Position numbers and translations under genes: made by a program. The notes under the pieces were generated by a model that worked only from the letters and a program-made list of their open reading frames with translations, made no database searches and was not told the DNA's origin. A stretch of DNA of 13,795 nt, from contig JAADGZ010000116.1 in the NCBI GenBank assembly GCA_013152045.1, positions 1-13,795 of the forward strand, written 5' to 3'. Positions 1 through 7,872 of this stretch are shown piece after piece. Positions within the stretch are counted from its first letter, which is position 1; each line of letters begins with the position of its first letter. This DNA comes from Gammaproteobacteria bacterium (GTDB lineage: Bacteria > Pseudomonadota > Gammaproteobacteria > UBA6429 > Thiohalophilaceae).

Positions 1-1723
1 TCGTAGGCATGTAAAGTATGTCGCCCTCATCCAGCGGTGGCATAAATTCACTGCCCAGTTTCGATACCGGGAAATAACTCGCGCCTAACAAAACCAGTGC
101 AATGGCCAAGGTTACCTTGCGCCACTTAATCGCCAGCGCCAGCGTCGGTCGGTGGATAAAATGCAGCACCCGGTTTATCGGGTTTTTCGCCTCGGGCAGT
201 ATCTTGCCACGAATGAAATAGCCCATTAATACTGGCACCAGAGTCACCGCCAGAATTGCTGCGGCTGCCATGGAATAGGATTTGGTAAAGGCCAGTGGCG
301 CAAACAACCGCCCTTCCTGTGCCTGCAAGGTAAATACTGGCATAAAAGAGACAGTAATAATCAGCAGGGAGAAAAACAGTGCGGGGCCAACTTCCCGTGA
401 CGCATCACCGATAGCTTGCCATCGTTCCGGCACAGTAAGCGGCGAGCCTTTGTCTCGCGCCGCATGTTCCAGATGCTTGTGCGCATTCTCAATCATAACA
501 ATGGCACCATCGACCATGGCACCAATGGCAATAGCAATCCCGCCCAGCGACATGATATTAGCGTTAATGCCCTGTGCATGCATGAAAATAAAGGCCATGA
601 GAATACCCAGCGGCAAAGTCAAAATAGCGACTAGCGCTGAGCGGGCATGTAACAGGAATACCATACAGATGATGCTGACAACAATGGACTCCTCAATTAG
701 CTTATCCCTCAAGTTGTCAACAGCCCGGTTAATCAATTTACTACGATCATAAACCGGCACGATCTCCACGCCCTTAGGCAACCCCTGTTTGAGTTCGTCC
801 AGTTTTTTGCGCACCCCCTCAATGGTTGCCAATGCGTTTTCACCGAAGCGCATAATCACGACACCACCAGCCACTTCACCTTTACCGTTTAACTCAGACA
901 AACCACGACGCAGTTCTGGCCCTAACTGTATATGAGCAACATCCTGCAGACGAATGGGGGTTCCGTTTTTATCAACACCCACGGGGATGCTTTTCAGATC
1001 ATCAATTGACTTGATATACCCTAGACCACGCACCATATATTCGGTTTCGGCCATTTCCACCAGGCGACCACCGACATCGTTATTGGAACGCTGAATGGCA
1101 CGCTTCACTTTAGACAACGGAATGTTGTAGTTAGCCAGCACGTTGGGATCAACTTCCACCTGGTACTGCTTGACATAGCCACCAATAGAAGCAACTTCTG
1201 ATACACCTTCTACCGTCTGCAGTGGATAGCGCAAATACCAATCTTGAATGGAACGCAGTTGCGAAAGATCATGCTTACCAGTGTGATCTACCAGCGCATA
1301 TTCATACACCCAACCCACGCCCGTCGCATCCGGCCCCAGAGTCGGATTGACCCCTGCCGGTAGTCGACCACTGACGTAGTTGAGATATTCCAGCACACGT
1401 GAGCGTGCCCAGTACATGTCGGTATGATCTTCAAAAATAATATAGACAAAAGAAAAACCAAAGAAAGAATAGCCGCGCACTACCTTGGCCTTGGGCACTG
1501 CCAACATAGCAGTAGTCAATGGATAGGTAACTTGATCTTCCACCACTTGAGGCGCCTGTCCAGGGAACTCGGTGAACACGATCACCTGCACATCGGATAG
1601 ATCTGGGATGGCATCCAGCGGTGTATTTTTCAGCGCATAAAACCCAGCGGCAAGCACCATAAAAGCGGCGATCAATACCAGGGATTTGTCCTTCAGGGAC
1701 ATATTAATAATTTTTTTAATCAT
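1..1723 (-). CDS. cusA: CusA-type Cu(I)/Ag(I) RND efflux pump, N-terminal part (cut by window edge)
   Basis: Inner-membrane, proton-driven RND permease of the heavy-metal efflux family. It takes Cu(I)/Ag(I) from cytosol and periplasm and passes it out through CusB and CusC. About 574 codons are present and the frame is open to the window edge; the family is about 1,040 residues, so roughly the last 45% is missing. The start ([14 protein letters not shown]) has an AGGGGA ribosome site 5 nt upstream that overlaps the cusB stop. The first transmembrane helix is followed by [11 protein letters not shown], typical of the family. The TM4 motif [16 protein letters not shown] puts the essential proton-relay aspartate at residue 405, the same number as in E. 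coli CusA. The last residues, [16 protein letters not shown], contain M572, which appears to correspond to E. coli M573 of the methionine metal-binding triad. These motifs favour the monovalent (Cus/Sil) type over divalent CzcA. It is the last gene of a cusCBA operon, 9 nt after cusB. Confidence 0.95.
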   Translation of the reverse strand, partial: MIKKIINMSLKDKSLVLIAAFMVLAAGFYALKNTPLDAIPDLSDVQVIVFTEFPGQAPQVVEDQVTYPLTTAMLAVPKAKVVRGYSFFGFSFVYIIFEDHTDMYWARSRVLEYLNYVSGRLPAGVNPTLGPDATGVGWVYEYALVDHTGKHDLSQLRSIQDWYLRYPLQTVEGVSEVASIGGYVKQYQVEVDPNVLANYNIPLSKVKRAIQRSNNDVGGRLVEMAETEYMVRGLGYIKSIDDLKSIPVGVDKNGTPIRLQDVAHIQLGPELRRGLSELNGKGEVAGGVVIMRFGENALATIEGVRKKLDELKQGLPKGVEIVPVYDRSKLINRAVDNLRDKLIEESIVVSIICMVFLLHARSALVAILTLPLGILMAFIFMHAQGINANIMSLGGIAIAIGAMVDGAIVMIENAHKHLEHAARDKGSPLTVPERWQAIGDASREVGPALFFSLLIITVSFMPVFTLQAQEGRLFAPLAFTKSYSMAAAAILAVTLVPVLMGYFIRGKILPEAKNPINRVLHFIHRPTLALAIKWRKVTLAIALVLLGASYFPVSKLGSEFMPPLDEGDILYMPT

Positions 1724-1732
1724 GGCTTTCCC

Positions 1733-3178
1733 CTATTTCATGCTACTGCTTTTTTCTGCAGCCTTTTTCCTGGACTTGGATTCCAGCACTTCCATCATTT
1801 TTGCCGTAGCCTCACTCAACTTGGACTCGGAATCGATCAGGAACTGGCTAGAGGTCACCACTTCTTCTCCCGCTTTTACACCGGAAAGAATCTGGGTCAG
1901 ACCTTCTGAACTCACGCCCAGGATCACCTTGCGTGGCTCAAATTTGCCTGGCGCACGCACCACAAAAACTTGATCACTGATACCGGAACGCACGATGGCC
2001 TCGGAGGGCACCACAATGGCATTCACCTGACGGCTTGTCTTCAACGTGACATTGGCAAACATTTCCGGCTTGAGTTTAAGATCCTGATTATCAAATTCCA
2101 GTCGAATCCGGTTGGTGCGGGTTTTGTTTTCCAGATAAGGATAAATAAAAGTCACCTTGCCGGTGAACACCTTGCCGGGAATGGCTTTGACCGTCATATC
2201 GGCAGTATCACCCAGCCTGGTCCAGGGCAGCTCATTTTCATAGATGTCCACATATACCCAGATCTTGCTCAGGTCAGCCAGCATATACAGCTCGGTAGCT
2301 GAGGTGACATACTGTCCATCACGAATGCCGATCTTCATAACGATGCCATCAAAAGGCGAATGAATATGCAGGCTCTTTTTAATCTTGTGCGTTTCTTCCA
2401 GCTCGCGGATCTGATGCGCGGGAACATCCAGCAATTGCAGACGCTCAAGTGAACTGCGCACCAGTTCATCCGCACCATCACGAATATCCTTGAAAGAACT
2501 ACCTTCAAGATTTTTGCGATTGTTGAGGGCAAGCAGATATTCCTGCTGACTGGATACAAGCTGTGGTGAATACAAGCCCAATAGAATGGTATCTTTTTTG
2601 ACAAACTCGCCGGTCTTGTCGACAAAAAGTTTATCGATCCAGCCTGCCGTTTTGGGATGCAGGCGTGACAAGCGTTCTTCATCGTAAGTTACTCGACCCA
2701 CCGCATGAATATCATGAGATAGAGTGCTACGTTTGGCAAGTGCAGTACGTACCCCGATATCCTGTACCATGGCCGGATCAATTCTTACCGTACCAACAGG
2801 TTCTTCTTTATCACTACCGCTGTCATCCTTGGCATAAATCGGAATATAGTCCATGCCCATATTATCTTTCGCCGGTACCGGTGACGTAACCTCCGGGTTC
2901 ATGGGATTGCGGTAGAACAATATCTTTTTCTCTTTCGGCTTTTTCTTTTCGGCGTAAACCGGAATATAGTCCATACCCATATTATCTTTCGCCGGTACCG
3001 GTGAAGTAACCTCCGGGTTCATGGGATTGCGATAGAACAACACCTTGCGTCCACCTTCATCAGCCCCTTTAGTGGCCATACTCATGCCTTCACCTTTTTG
3101 CATGCCCGCCAGCCAGTAACCGCCACCAAGCCCAAGCGCTAACGTAATAGCGGCAACTATAATTATTTTTTTGTTCAT
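1733..3178 (-). CDS. cusB: CusB-type periplasmic adaptor with duplicated metal-binding module
   Basis: Periplasmic membrane-fusion protein linking the CusA pump to the outer-membrane channel; in E. coli CusB it also binds Cu(I)/Ag(I) itself. The protein has 481 residues, about 75 more than E. coli CusB (roughly 407). Residues 1-25 are a hydrophobic anchor or signal, followed by a Met-containing linker (M26, M32, M34). Two nearly identical 30-residue heavy-metal-binding modules follow at residues 47-76 and 87-116, each with YRNPMNPEV and DNMGMDYIP. The methionine triads are M53/M67/M69 and M93/M107/M109, and the spacing resembles E. coli CusB M49/M64/M66. From about residue 128 comes the usual adaptor core: barrel-sandwich (DEERLSRLHPKTAGWIDKLFV), a helical hairpin, beta-barrel, and membrane-proximal domain. 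The start ATG overlaps the upstream stop by 4 nt (ATGA) and has AGGAG 7 nt upstream, so translational coupling is likely. Confidence 0.95.
   Translation of the reverse strand: MNKKIIIVAAITLALGLGGGYWLAGMQKGEGMSMATKGADEGGRKVLFYRNPMNPEVTSPVPAKDNMGMDYIPVYAEKKKPKEKKILFYRNPMNPEVTSPVPAKDNMGMDYIPIYAKDDSGSDKEEPVGTVRIDPAMVQDIGVRTALAKRSTLSHDIHAVGRVTYDEERLSRLHPKTAGWIDKLFVDKTGEFVKKDTILLGLYSPQLVSSQQEYLLALNNRKNLEGSSFKDIRDGADELVRSSLERLQLLDVPAHQIRELEETHKIKKSLHIHSPFDGIVMKIGIRDGQYVTSATELYMLADLSKIWVYVDIYENELPWTRLGDTADMTVKAIPGKVFTGKVTFIYPYLENKTRTNRIRLEFDNQDLKLKPEMFANVTLKTSRQVNAIVVPSEAIVRSGISDQVFVVRAPGKFEPRKVILGVSSEGLTQILSGVKAGEEVVTSSQFLIDSESKLSEATAKMMEVLESKSRKKAAEKSSSMK
2831..3040 (-). repeat. 120-bp-period tandem duplication inside cusB
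   Basis: Two direct copies of a 90-nt block lie at 2951-3040 and 2831-2920, separated by a 30-nt Lys/Glu-rich linker (EKKKPKEKK). By eye they differ at only 5 of 90 positions, and the encoded 30-residue modules differ at one residue (V74 against I114). The synonymous sites are almost unchanged, which points to a recent duplication or to gene conversion. Each copy encodes one complete three-methionine metal site. Confidence 0.95.
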
Positions 3179-4518
3179 GAATTGTCTCCTGCATAAATGC
3201 TGTTGCTGCCGACTGCAGCTTCAAGCGCGGCCAACGCTTGCTGCGCTGAACTAAAGGATAACCAGTACTGGGTTTCGTAGTTATAGAGGGTAACTTGGGA
3301 ACGCACCAGGTTAAGAAAATCCACCTTGTCCACCTGGTAACCTGCAAGCATGGAATCAACGGTTTGCCGGGCCTGTGGAATAATGCCCCCCTTGAACAAG
3401 ACCACCAGTTTTCTGGCGCGCCAGTAATCAGCCTTGGCCCGCGAAATTTCTTCTCTAACCTGCTGCAAGGTATCCTGCAGCCGATAATTCTGTTGCAGCA
3501 GTTCGCTGTTACGTTGATCCATAGCCTTGTCCTGCTTGGTATCAGTATAGATGGGTAAGGTCATGGTAAATCGCAAAGAGGCAACATCTGCACGTTGGAT
3601 GCCATTATTAGCCCCGCTACGAAAACCGTAGGCGGCGCCCAGATTGAAGTCGGGATAGTAATCTTTTTTCGCTAAATCTACGCGGCTGCGGGCAGCGTGA
3701 ATGCGACTCTTCTGGGCAATCAACAAGGGACGAGCAGCCTCGGCCTCCTTGTGTAGCTCCACTTCGGTACGCAATGATGGCAATTTAGAATTAGAGATAT
3801 GTGCCAAAGTCAGAACCCGATCCGTAGGCCAGTTCAGCAGAGCATTGAGTCGTGCATCCTCATTGATGCGCTTACCTTTAAGACGAACTTCCTGTTCCAG
3901 CAATTTGGACAATTCCAGTTGCGCCAATAGCACATCCTGTTGTAAGCCCTGACCTACCTTGTATTTGGTCTGGGCAATTTCAACGAACTGGCGTAACAAA
4001 ATCTGATTACTGGCAACAATATCCAATGCCTTGTCCAGGTAAAACAACCGCCACCATGAACTCTTGACACTACGAATCAACCACAAACGGGTTTCATCGA
4101 CTTCGCTACCCGCCGCTTTTGCTTCATAGTTCGCAGCATCTGCACGCAAGCCAAGTTTGCCTGGAAAAGGAAAGGCCTGACCAATACCAACCTGCATTTG
4201 CGTCATGCCTTCCTGGCCTGCGCTAAACGTATCTACCGGCAGATTAAGGGCATTAAAACTCAAAGAAGGATCAGGCAGGGTTCCTACCTGGGAAGGAATC
4301 GCAGCCATCGCTTTGGCACGCGCACGCATGGCAGCCAGACTCGGATTATCTGCTACGGCCACTTTTACCGCCCCGGACAAGCTCAATGCCGAAGCTAGTG
4401 AGCGTGTAGCCTCGATCCGCGCCTGCGAATCATTGGCATCTGGCGTGGCCGCCAGCACCGAGGTACAAAATAGACTGACAGCAAAACCAGCCACTATAAA
4501 TTTATAGGGAAGCATCAT
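3175..4518 (-). CDS. cusC: TolC/CusC-type outer-membrane efflux channel
   Basis: Outer-membrane factor of the tripartite Cus pump; a trimer of it forms the exit duct for Cu(I)/Ag(I). The protein has 447 residues with a signal peptide of about 23 residues (cleavage probably after SVLA). No lipobox cysteine is visible, unlike lipidated E. coli CusC. The mature part shows the two OEP halves: an early TLPDPSLSF motif, FPFPGKLGLRAD, and the long helical KYKVGQGLQQDVLLAQLEL stretch, then YQVDKVDFLNLVRSQVTLYNYE in the second half. These are typical of channels paired with heavy-metal RND pumps. Two adjacent ATG codons (4518 and 4515) could start it. AGGAG at 4523-4527 is 4 nt from the first and 7 nt from the second, so the second may be the real start. 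First gene of cusCBA. The symbol is assigned from family and context; direct homology to CusC against other heavy-metal channels is less certain. Confidence 0.88.
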   Translation of the reverse strand: MMLPYKFIVAGFAVSLFCTSVLAATPDANDSQARIEATRSLASALSLSGAVKVAVADNPSLAAMRARAKAMAAIPSQVGTLPDPSLSFNALNLPVDTFSAGQEGMTQMQVGIGQAFPFPGKLGLRADAANYEAKAAGSEVDETRLWLIRSVKSSWWRLFYLDKALDIVASNQILLRQFVEIAQTKYKVGQGLQQDVLLAQLELSKLLEQEVRLKGKRINEDARLNALLNWPTDRVLTLAHISNSKLPSLRTEVELHKEAEAARPLLIAQKSRIHAARSRVDLAKKDYYPDFNLGAAYGFRSGANNGIQRADVASLRFTMTLPIYTDTKQDKAMDQRNSELLQQNYRLQDTLQQVREEISRAKADYWRARKLVVLFKGGIIPQARQTVDSMLAGYQVDKVDFLNLVRSQVTLYNYETQYWLSFSSAQQALAALEAAVGSNSIYAGDNS

Positions 4519-4754
4519 AGTACTCCTGACGAACTAACGGGCAAAAATGCCGCAATGATTGTACATTCCAAAACTTCTCAAACGTATTACAACTATCGTC
4601 CAGCAGGCAGATCGATGATCACGCCAGTAGCATGTTTGCCACCATAAACGAAGTAACAATAGATTGAAACAAGGGTATAACCGGGAAGTTTAGATATACA
4701 GACTGCAAACAGCCAGTATCAGGAAGCAAACAAGCCCCACCCGGATAAGGGAAA
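4519..4754. other. Intergenic region upstream of cusC
   Basis: These 236 bp lie between the small secreted protein gene and cusC and must hold the leader, and perhaps the promoter, of the cus operon. The only firm signal is the ribosome site AGGAG (4523-4527). I found no clear CueR-type or CusR-type palindrome and no convincing intrinsic terminator. Confidence 0.5.
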
Positions 4755-5135
4755 TCAGGCCTGAGGAGGTCGGGGATCGAGCGGAAGAAATACCCCTCTC
4801 ATAATTTGAGAGGATGATAGCTGTACAGAACGCATGGAACGAACCTGAAAAACAAATGATTCCAGTAGGACCGGGGCGGGTAGATAAGACAGTAAGAGGT
4901 TCTGGCAATGTGTTTTGCAGGTATGATTTTTTTGATTGGGACAGTTTGAACTAGCCAATTGTGACTGTCTCATATTCATTTTTTGCATTTTTTCGCATTT
5001 ACTAGCCGCTGCGCTTTTAGCGCTAAAACCAGCAACCGACGCCCCCGCATTAACAAACGGTGCAATCACCAGCGCAAGTAGCACCAGCAGCATTAAACCG
5101 TTCAGGGGTAGTTTGTCCGTACGAAAAAATGTCAT
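4755..5135 (-). CDS. Small exported Cys/His/Met-containing protein, unassigned
   Basis: A 126-residue protein I cannot assign with confidence. Residues 1-30 form a clear signal peptide: K8 followed by a Leu/Val-rich core and cleavage probably at VNA-GA. The mature protein has a compact cluster of possible metal ligands: C47, M50, M53, M55, C65, H71, C73, H76 and C77. A more hydrophobic half follows and the end is proline-rich (LPLDPRPPQA). Small exported proteins with such clusters and a Pro/Arg-rich tail occur next to copper-resistance genes (CopL-like and DUF2946-like proteins), and the position directly upstream of cusCBA on the same strand fits a copper role. That role is inference. A TATAAT-like box lies only 7 nt upstream of the ATG (5143-5148), and no Shine-Dalgarno is visible, so a leaderless transcript is possible. 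It could also be an unrelated envelope protein. Confidence 0.7.
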   Translation of the reverse strand: MTFFRTDKLPLNGLMLLVLLALVIAPFVNAGASVAGFSAKSAAASKCEKMQKMNMRQSQLASSNCPNQKNHTCKTHCQNLLLSYLPAPVLLESFVFQVRSMRSVQLSSSQIMRGVFLPLDPRPPQA

Positions 5136-5210
5136 AGACGCGATTATACACAGGTTAAGTGGGGTATGTGCAGATATGACTCATGAAATATTGAAAAGTT
5201 CATTCCAAAA

Positions 5211-6131
5211 TCAAATCTTCTGTATTGGGATAATCCCAGCCCCACCAACATCATCATTAATAACAAAATCTTTGAAAGCCTGCGCCACCGGCGACAGGCG
5301 TTTGCCCTGGCGTTGCACCACATACCAGTGCCGCAAAATGGGAAATTCCCGTACATCCAGCACCACCAGCCAACGTGCTTCCAGCTCCAGCGCCAGGGTA
5401 TGAATGGAAACAATACCCAAGCCCAGCCCCGCTTCCACCGCCTGCTTAATGGCCTCGTTGGAGGTCATCTCCATGCCCGTAGTCAAATGCACCTGGTGTT
5501 CAGCAAAGAAACGCTGCATTGCGATTCGCGTGCCGGAACCCTACTCCCGCACCACAAAGGTTTCCTTCTGCAAGGCCTCAAGCGCTAAATTTTTGCTCAT
5601 CGCCAGGGGATGATCCGGCGCCGCGATCACCACCAATGGATTGTCCATGAAGACCGTTGCTTCCAGATCCCGATCCTCCGGCGGCTTACCCATAATCACC
5701 AGATCCTTTTCATTCAGTTCCAGTTGGCGCAGTAGGGTTTCACGATTAGTTACGTCCAGACTAAAAGTCGTACCTTCATATTTGCGGGAAAAGGCCGCCA
5801 ACAGGCGGGTAGCAAAATAATTAGCCGTCGAAGCCACCGAAATATCCAGTCGCCCCCGCTGGATACCTTTTATATGTTCCAGCACTTCCTCCAGCTCCTC
5901 AAGCTGTCCGGCAATGCTGCGGCAATAATGGTGCATTTCCCGCCCCGCCTCGGTGAGGTAAATCTTGCGACCCAGTTTGTCAAATAGCGGCAGCGCGATA
6001 CTTTCCTCTAACAGCTTGATTTGCATAGAAACAGCCGGCTGACTGAGGTGCAGTTCCTGCGCCGCCTGGGTATAGCTGAGACAGTTGGCAACCGCTTCAA
6101 ATACAGTCAACTGGCGAAAAGTCACATTCAT
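5211..6131 (-). pseudogene. cbbR: CbbR-type LysR regulator interrupted by an in-frame amber codon
   Basis: LysR-family transcription factor of the Calvin cycle, divergent from the RuBisCO gene as is usual for cbbR. The reading frame covers 306 codons, normal for CbbR, with an N-terminal winged helix-turn-helix (FEAVANCLSYTQAAQELHLS) and LTEAGREMHHYCR following. The effector-binding domain starts near residue 90 (GRLDISVASTANYF). At codon 197 (5541-5543) the frame has TAG inside the conserved FVVRE-x-GSGTR segment. The same frame then continues for 109 codons of good CbbR sequence (EAIKQAVEAGLGLGIVS). A CAG or GAG codon would restore it with one base change. If the stop is real, the product is a 196-residue protein with an intact DNA-binding domain and only the first part of the effector domain. 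Alternatives are a sequencing or assembly error, a mixed population, or suppression of the stop. Confidence 0.9.
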
Positions 6132-6145
6132 AAGGTTTACCTTAT
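6130..6145. promoter_or_regulatory. Palindrome overlapping the cbbR start codon
   Basis: ATAAGGT-TT-ACCTTAT is a perfect 7-bp inverted repeat with a 2-nt centre, and it covers the cbbR start codon edge. Its position suits autorepression by CbbR or another regulator, since LysR proteins usually bind near their own start. That is inference: the spacing is not an exact T-N11-A box. Confidence 0.4.
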
Positions 6146-6318
6146 GTATTTAATCAAAAGATCTGAATTTTAATTATGAATGATTCCCCGTATAGTCGCA
6201 AACTATTGAGGCAGGCAATGTATCACCGGCCACAGGACAGTCACAATGAAAGGCTATCCTCTGGCACCCTGCCCACAGGGATTTCGTACCTTTAATTTTT
6301 ATTCGAGGAGTTTTAAAC
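6132..6318. promoter_or_regulatory. cbbR-cbbM divergent control region
   Basis: This 187-bp spacer between divergent cbbR and cbbM is the expected site for CbbR binding and both promoters. The cbbR-proximal half (6132-6180) is very A+T-rich and includes interspersed TTAAT/ATTAA-like LysR half-sites. A TATAGT at 6191-6196 could be a -10 element for cbbM, but I see no good -35 partner. A 5-bp hairpin, CCCTG-CCCA-CAGGG (6267-6280), lies in the presumed cbbM leader. A strong ribosome site, GAGGAG (6305-6310), sits 8 nt before the cbbM ATG. Confidence 0.6.
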
Positions 6319-7707
6319 ATGGCTTTATTAGATCAAACAGGTCGCTATTCTGACCTTAGCTTGAACGAAGACAACTTACTTGCTGATGGCAAACACATTC
6401 TGGTTGCTTACACCATGGAACCTGCCGAAGGTCATGGCTACCTGGAAGCTGCCGCTCACTTCGCAGCAGAATCATCGACCGGCACCAATGTTGAAGTTTC
6501 AACGACCGATGACTTCACCAAAGGTGTTGACGCCCTGGTTTACTTCATCGATGAAGCCAAAGGCATCATGAAGATCGCCTACCCGAATGAATTATTCGAT
6601 CGCAACATCATTGATGGTCGCGCCATGATCGTGTCTTTCCTGACCCTGGCTATTGGTAATAACCAGGGCATGGGCGATATCAAAAATTCTCAAATGCAGG
6701 ATTTCTACGTTCCGCCTAAAATGCTGCAACTGTTTGATGGCCCGGCCATGGATATCTCTGACCTGTGGCGCATCCTCGGACGTCCCATTAAAAACGGTGG
6801 TTATATCGCCGGTACTATTATCAAACCTAAACTGGGCCTGCGTCCCAAGCCCTTTGCCGAAGCAGCCTACCAGTTCTGGCTGGGCGGCGACTTCATCAAA
6901 AATGATGAACCTCAGGGCAACCAGGTTTTCTGCCCCACCAAGAAGGTCTTACCTCTGATTGCAGACGCCCTGGCGCGAGCACAGGATGAAACAGGCGAAG
7001 CCAAACTGTTCTCCATGAACATCACTGCCGATGATTACCACGAAATGTGCGCCCGTGCTGATTACGCGCTGGAAACTTTTGGTGAAAATGCACCGCATGT
7101 TGCCTTTCTGGTTGACGGTTATGTCGGTGGCCCGGGCATGGTAACAACCGCTCGTCGCCAGTACCCGGGTCAATACCTGCATTATCATCGTGCCGGTCAC
7201 GGTGCCGTAACCTCCCCCTCATCCAAGCGCGGTTACACCGCCTACATTCTGGCCAAAATGGCACGTCTGATGGGTGCTTCGGGTATCCATGTCGGTACTA
7301 TGGGCTACGGCAAAATGGAAGGCTCCCAGGATGATAAGATCATTGCTTATATGATCGAGCGTGATGAATGTCAGGGACCGTTCTTCTATCAAAAATGGTA
7401 TGGCATGAAACCCACTACCCCCATTATCTCGGGCGGCATGAACGCACTGCGCCTGCCAGGCTTCTTCGAAAACCTGGGCCACGGCAACGTCATCAACACC
7501 GCCGGCGGTGGTGCTTATGGTCATATCGACAGCCCCGCAGCCGGTGCCGTATCACTACGTCAGGCCTATGAGTGCTGGAAAGAAGGCGCCGATCCCATCG
7601 AATACGCCAAAGAGCATAAGGAATTCGCTCGCGCATTCGAATCATTCGAGCATGATGCCGATACCATCTTCCCTGGCTGGAGAGACAAACTGGGCGTTCA
7701 CAAGTAA
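6319..7707 (+). CDS. cbbM: Form II ribulose-1,5-bisphosphate carboxylase/oxygenase large subunit
   Basis: Cytoplasmic RuBisCO that carboxylates ribulose-1,5-bisphosphate to two 3-phosphoglycerates in the Calvin cycle. The 462-residue length and the opening [13 protein letters not shown] are those of form II, which works without small subunits. Every catalytic feature is present at a constant offset of +3 from the Rhodospirillum rubrum numbering. These are E51, N114, K169 ([10 protein letters not shown]), carbamate-forming K194 with Mg ligands D196/E197 ([13 protein letters not shown]), H290/R291 (HYHRAGHGA), H324, loop-6 K332 (GYGKMEG) and S371 (ISGGMNA). It is therefore a genuine RuBisCO and not a RuBisCO-like protein. 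The start is set by a strong GAGGAG ribosome site 8 nt upstream, and the gene ends at an intrinsic terminator. No small-subunit gene follows. Form II enzymes tolerate oxygen poorly, so a low-oxygen or high-CO2 niche is likely. Confidence 0.99.
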   Translation: MALLDQTGRYSDLSLNEDNLLADGKHILVAYTMEPAEGHGYLEAAAHFAAESSTGTNVEVSTTDDFTKGVDALVYFIDEAKGIMKIAYPNELFDRNIIDGRAMIVSFLTLAIGNNQGMGDIKNSQMQDFYVPPKMLQLFDGPAMDISDLWRILGRPIKNGGYIAGTIIKPKLGLRPKPFAEAAYQFWLGGDFIKNDEPQGNQVFCPTKKVLPLIADALARAQDETGEAKLFSMNITADDYHEMCARADYALETFGENAPHVAFLVDGYVGGPGMVTTARRQYPGQYLHYHRAGHGAVTSPSSKRGYTAYILAKMARLMGASGIHVGTMGYGKMEGSQDDKIIAYMIERDECQGPFFYQKWYGMKPTTPIISGGMNALRLPGFFENLGHGNVINTAGGGAYGHIDSPAAGAVSLRQAYECWKEGADPIEYAKEHKEFARAFESFEHDADTIFPGWRDKLGVHK

Positions 7708-7722
7708 GACAAACACTCAGTT

Positions 7723-7755
7723 AAAAAAAAGCCCCTGTATTCAGGGGCTTTTTTT
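7723..7755 (+). terminator. Intrinsic terminator after cbbM, probably bidirectional
   Basis: A 7-bp G+C-rich stem GCCCCTG-TATT-CAGGGGC (7731-7748) is preceded by eight A and followed by seven T. It starts 23 nt after the cbbM stop. Read on the minus strand it also has a T run, so it can end prsKR transcripts too, although it lies about 125 nt beyond the prsR stop. Confidence 0.93.
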
Positions 7756-7799
7756 ATGCTTGATAAAATACTGCGAAAAATATCCAACAATAACCCCGA

Positions 7800-7865
7800 T
7801 ATCCATTACCTTATAACTAAAAGTACACTATCTGCTTGCACCTTTTAGTTATAAGGTAATGGATA
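7800..7865. repeat. Perfect 24-bp inverted repeat with 18-nt spacer
   Basis: The arms at 7800-7823 and 7842-7865 are exactly complementary over 24 bp (arm core CCATTACCTTATAACTAAAAG is mirrored on the right), with an 18-nt centre. It lies between the cbbM terminator and the prsR stop codon, 8 nt past the end of prsR. The stem is A+T-rich and has no T run beside it on either strand, so it is not a typical intrinsic terminator. It may be a transcript 3'-end stabiliser, a cruciform, a regulator site, or the remnant of a small mobile element. Confidence 0.9.
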
Positions 7866-7872
7866 CATCTTC

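Noticed and set aside
282..752. Plus-strand open frame of 156 codons
   Set aside because: It is antisense to the well-conserved cusA coding sequence, including the TM4 motif.
2831..3040. CRISPR-like direct repeats
   Set aside because: There are only two units, both in frame inside cusB and encoding a known protein module.
5541..5543. TAG in cbbR read as pyrrolysine or as a deliberate recoding site
   Set aside because: No tRNA-Pyl or pyl genes are visible, CbbR has no known recoding, and a single-base substitution or error is simpler.
6319..7707. RuBisCO-like protein (form IV) instead of true RuBisCO
   Set aside because: All catalytic and substrate-binding residues of form II enzymes are present at a constant offset.
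7508..7816. Plus-strand open frame of 102 codons overlapping the 3' end of cbbM
   Set aside because: It lies mostly within cbbM in another frame, runs through the terminator, and has no ribosome site or recognisable protein features.
7800..7865. Intrinsic terminator of prsR
   Set aside because: There is no T tract after the stem on the minus strand, and the stem is A+T-rich; the nearby 7731-7748 hairpin fits better.
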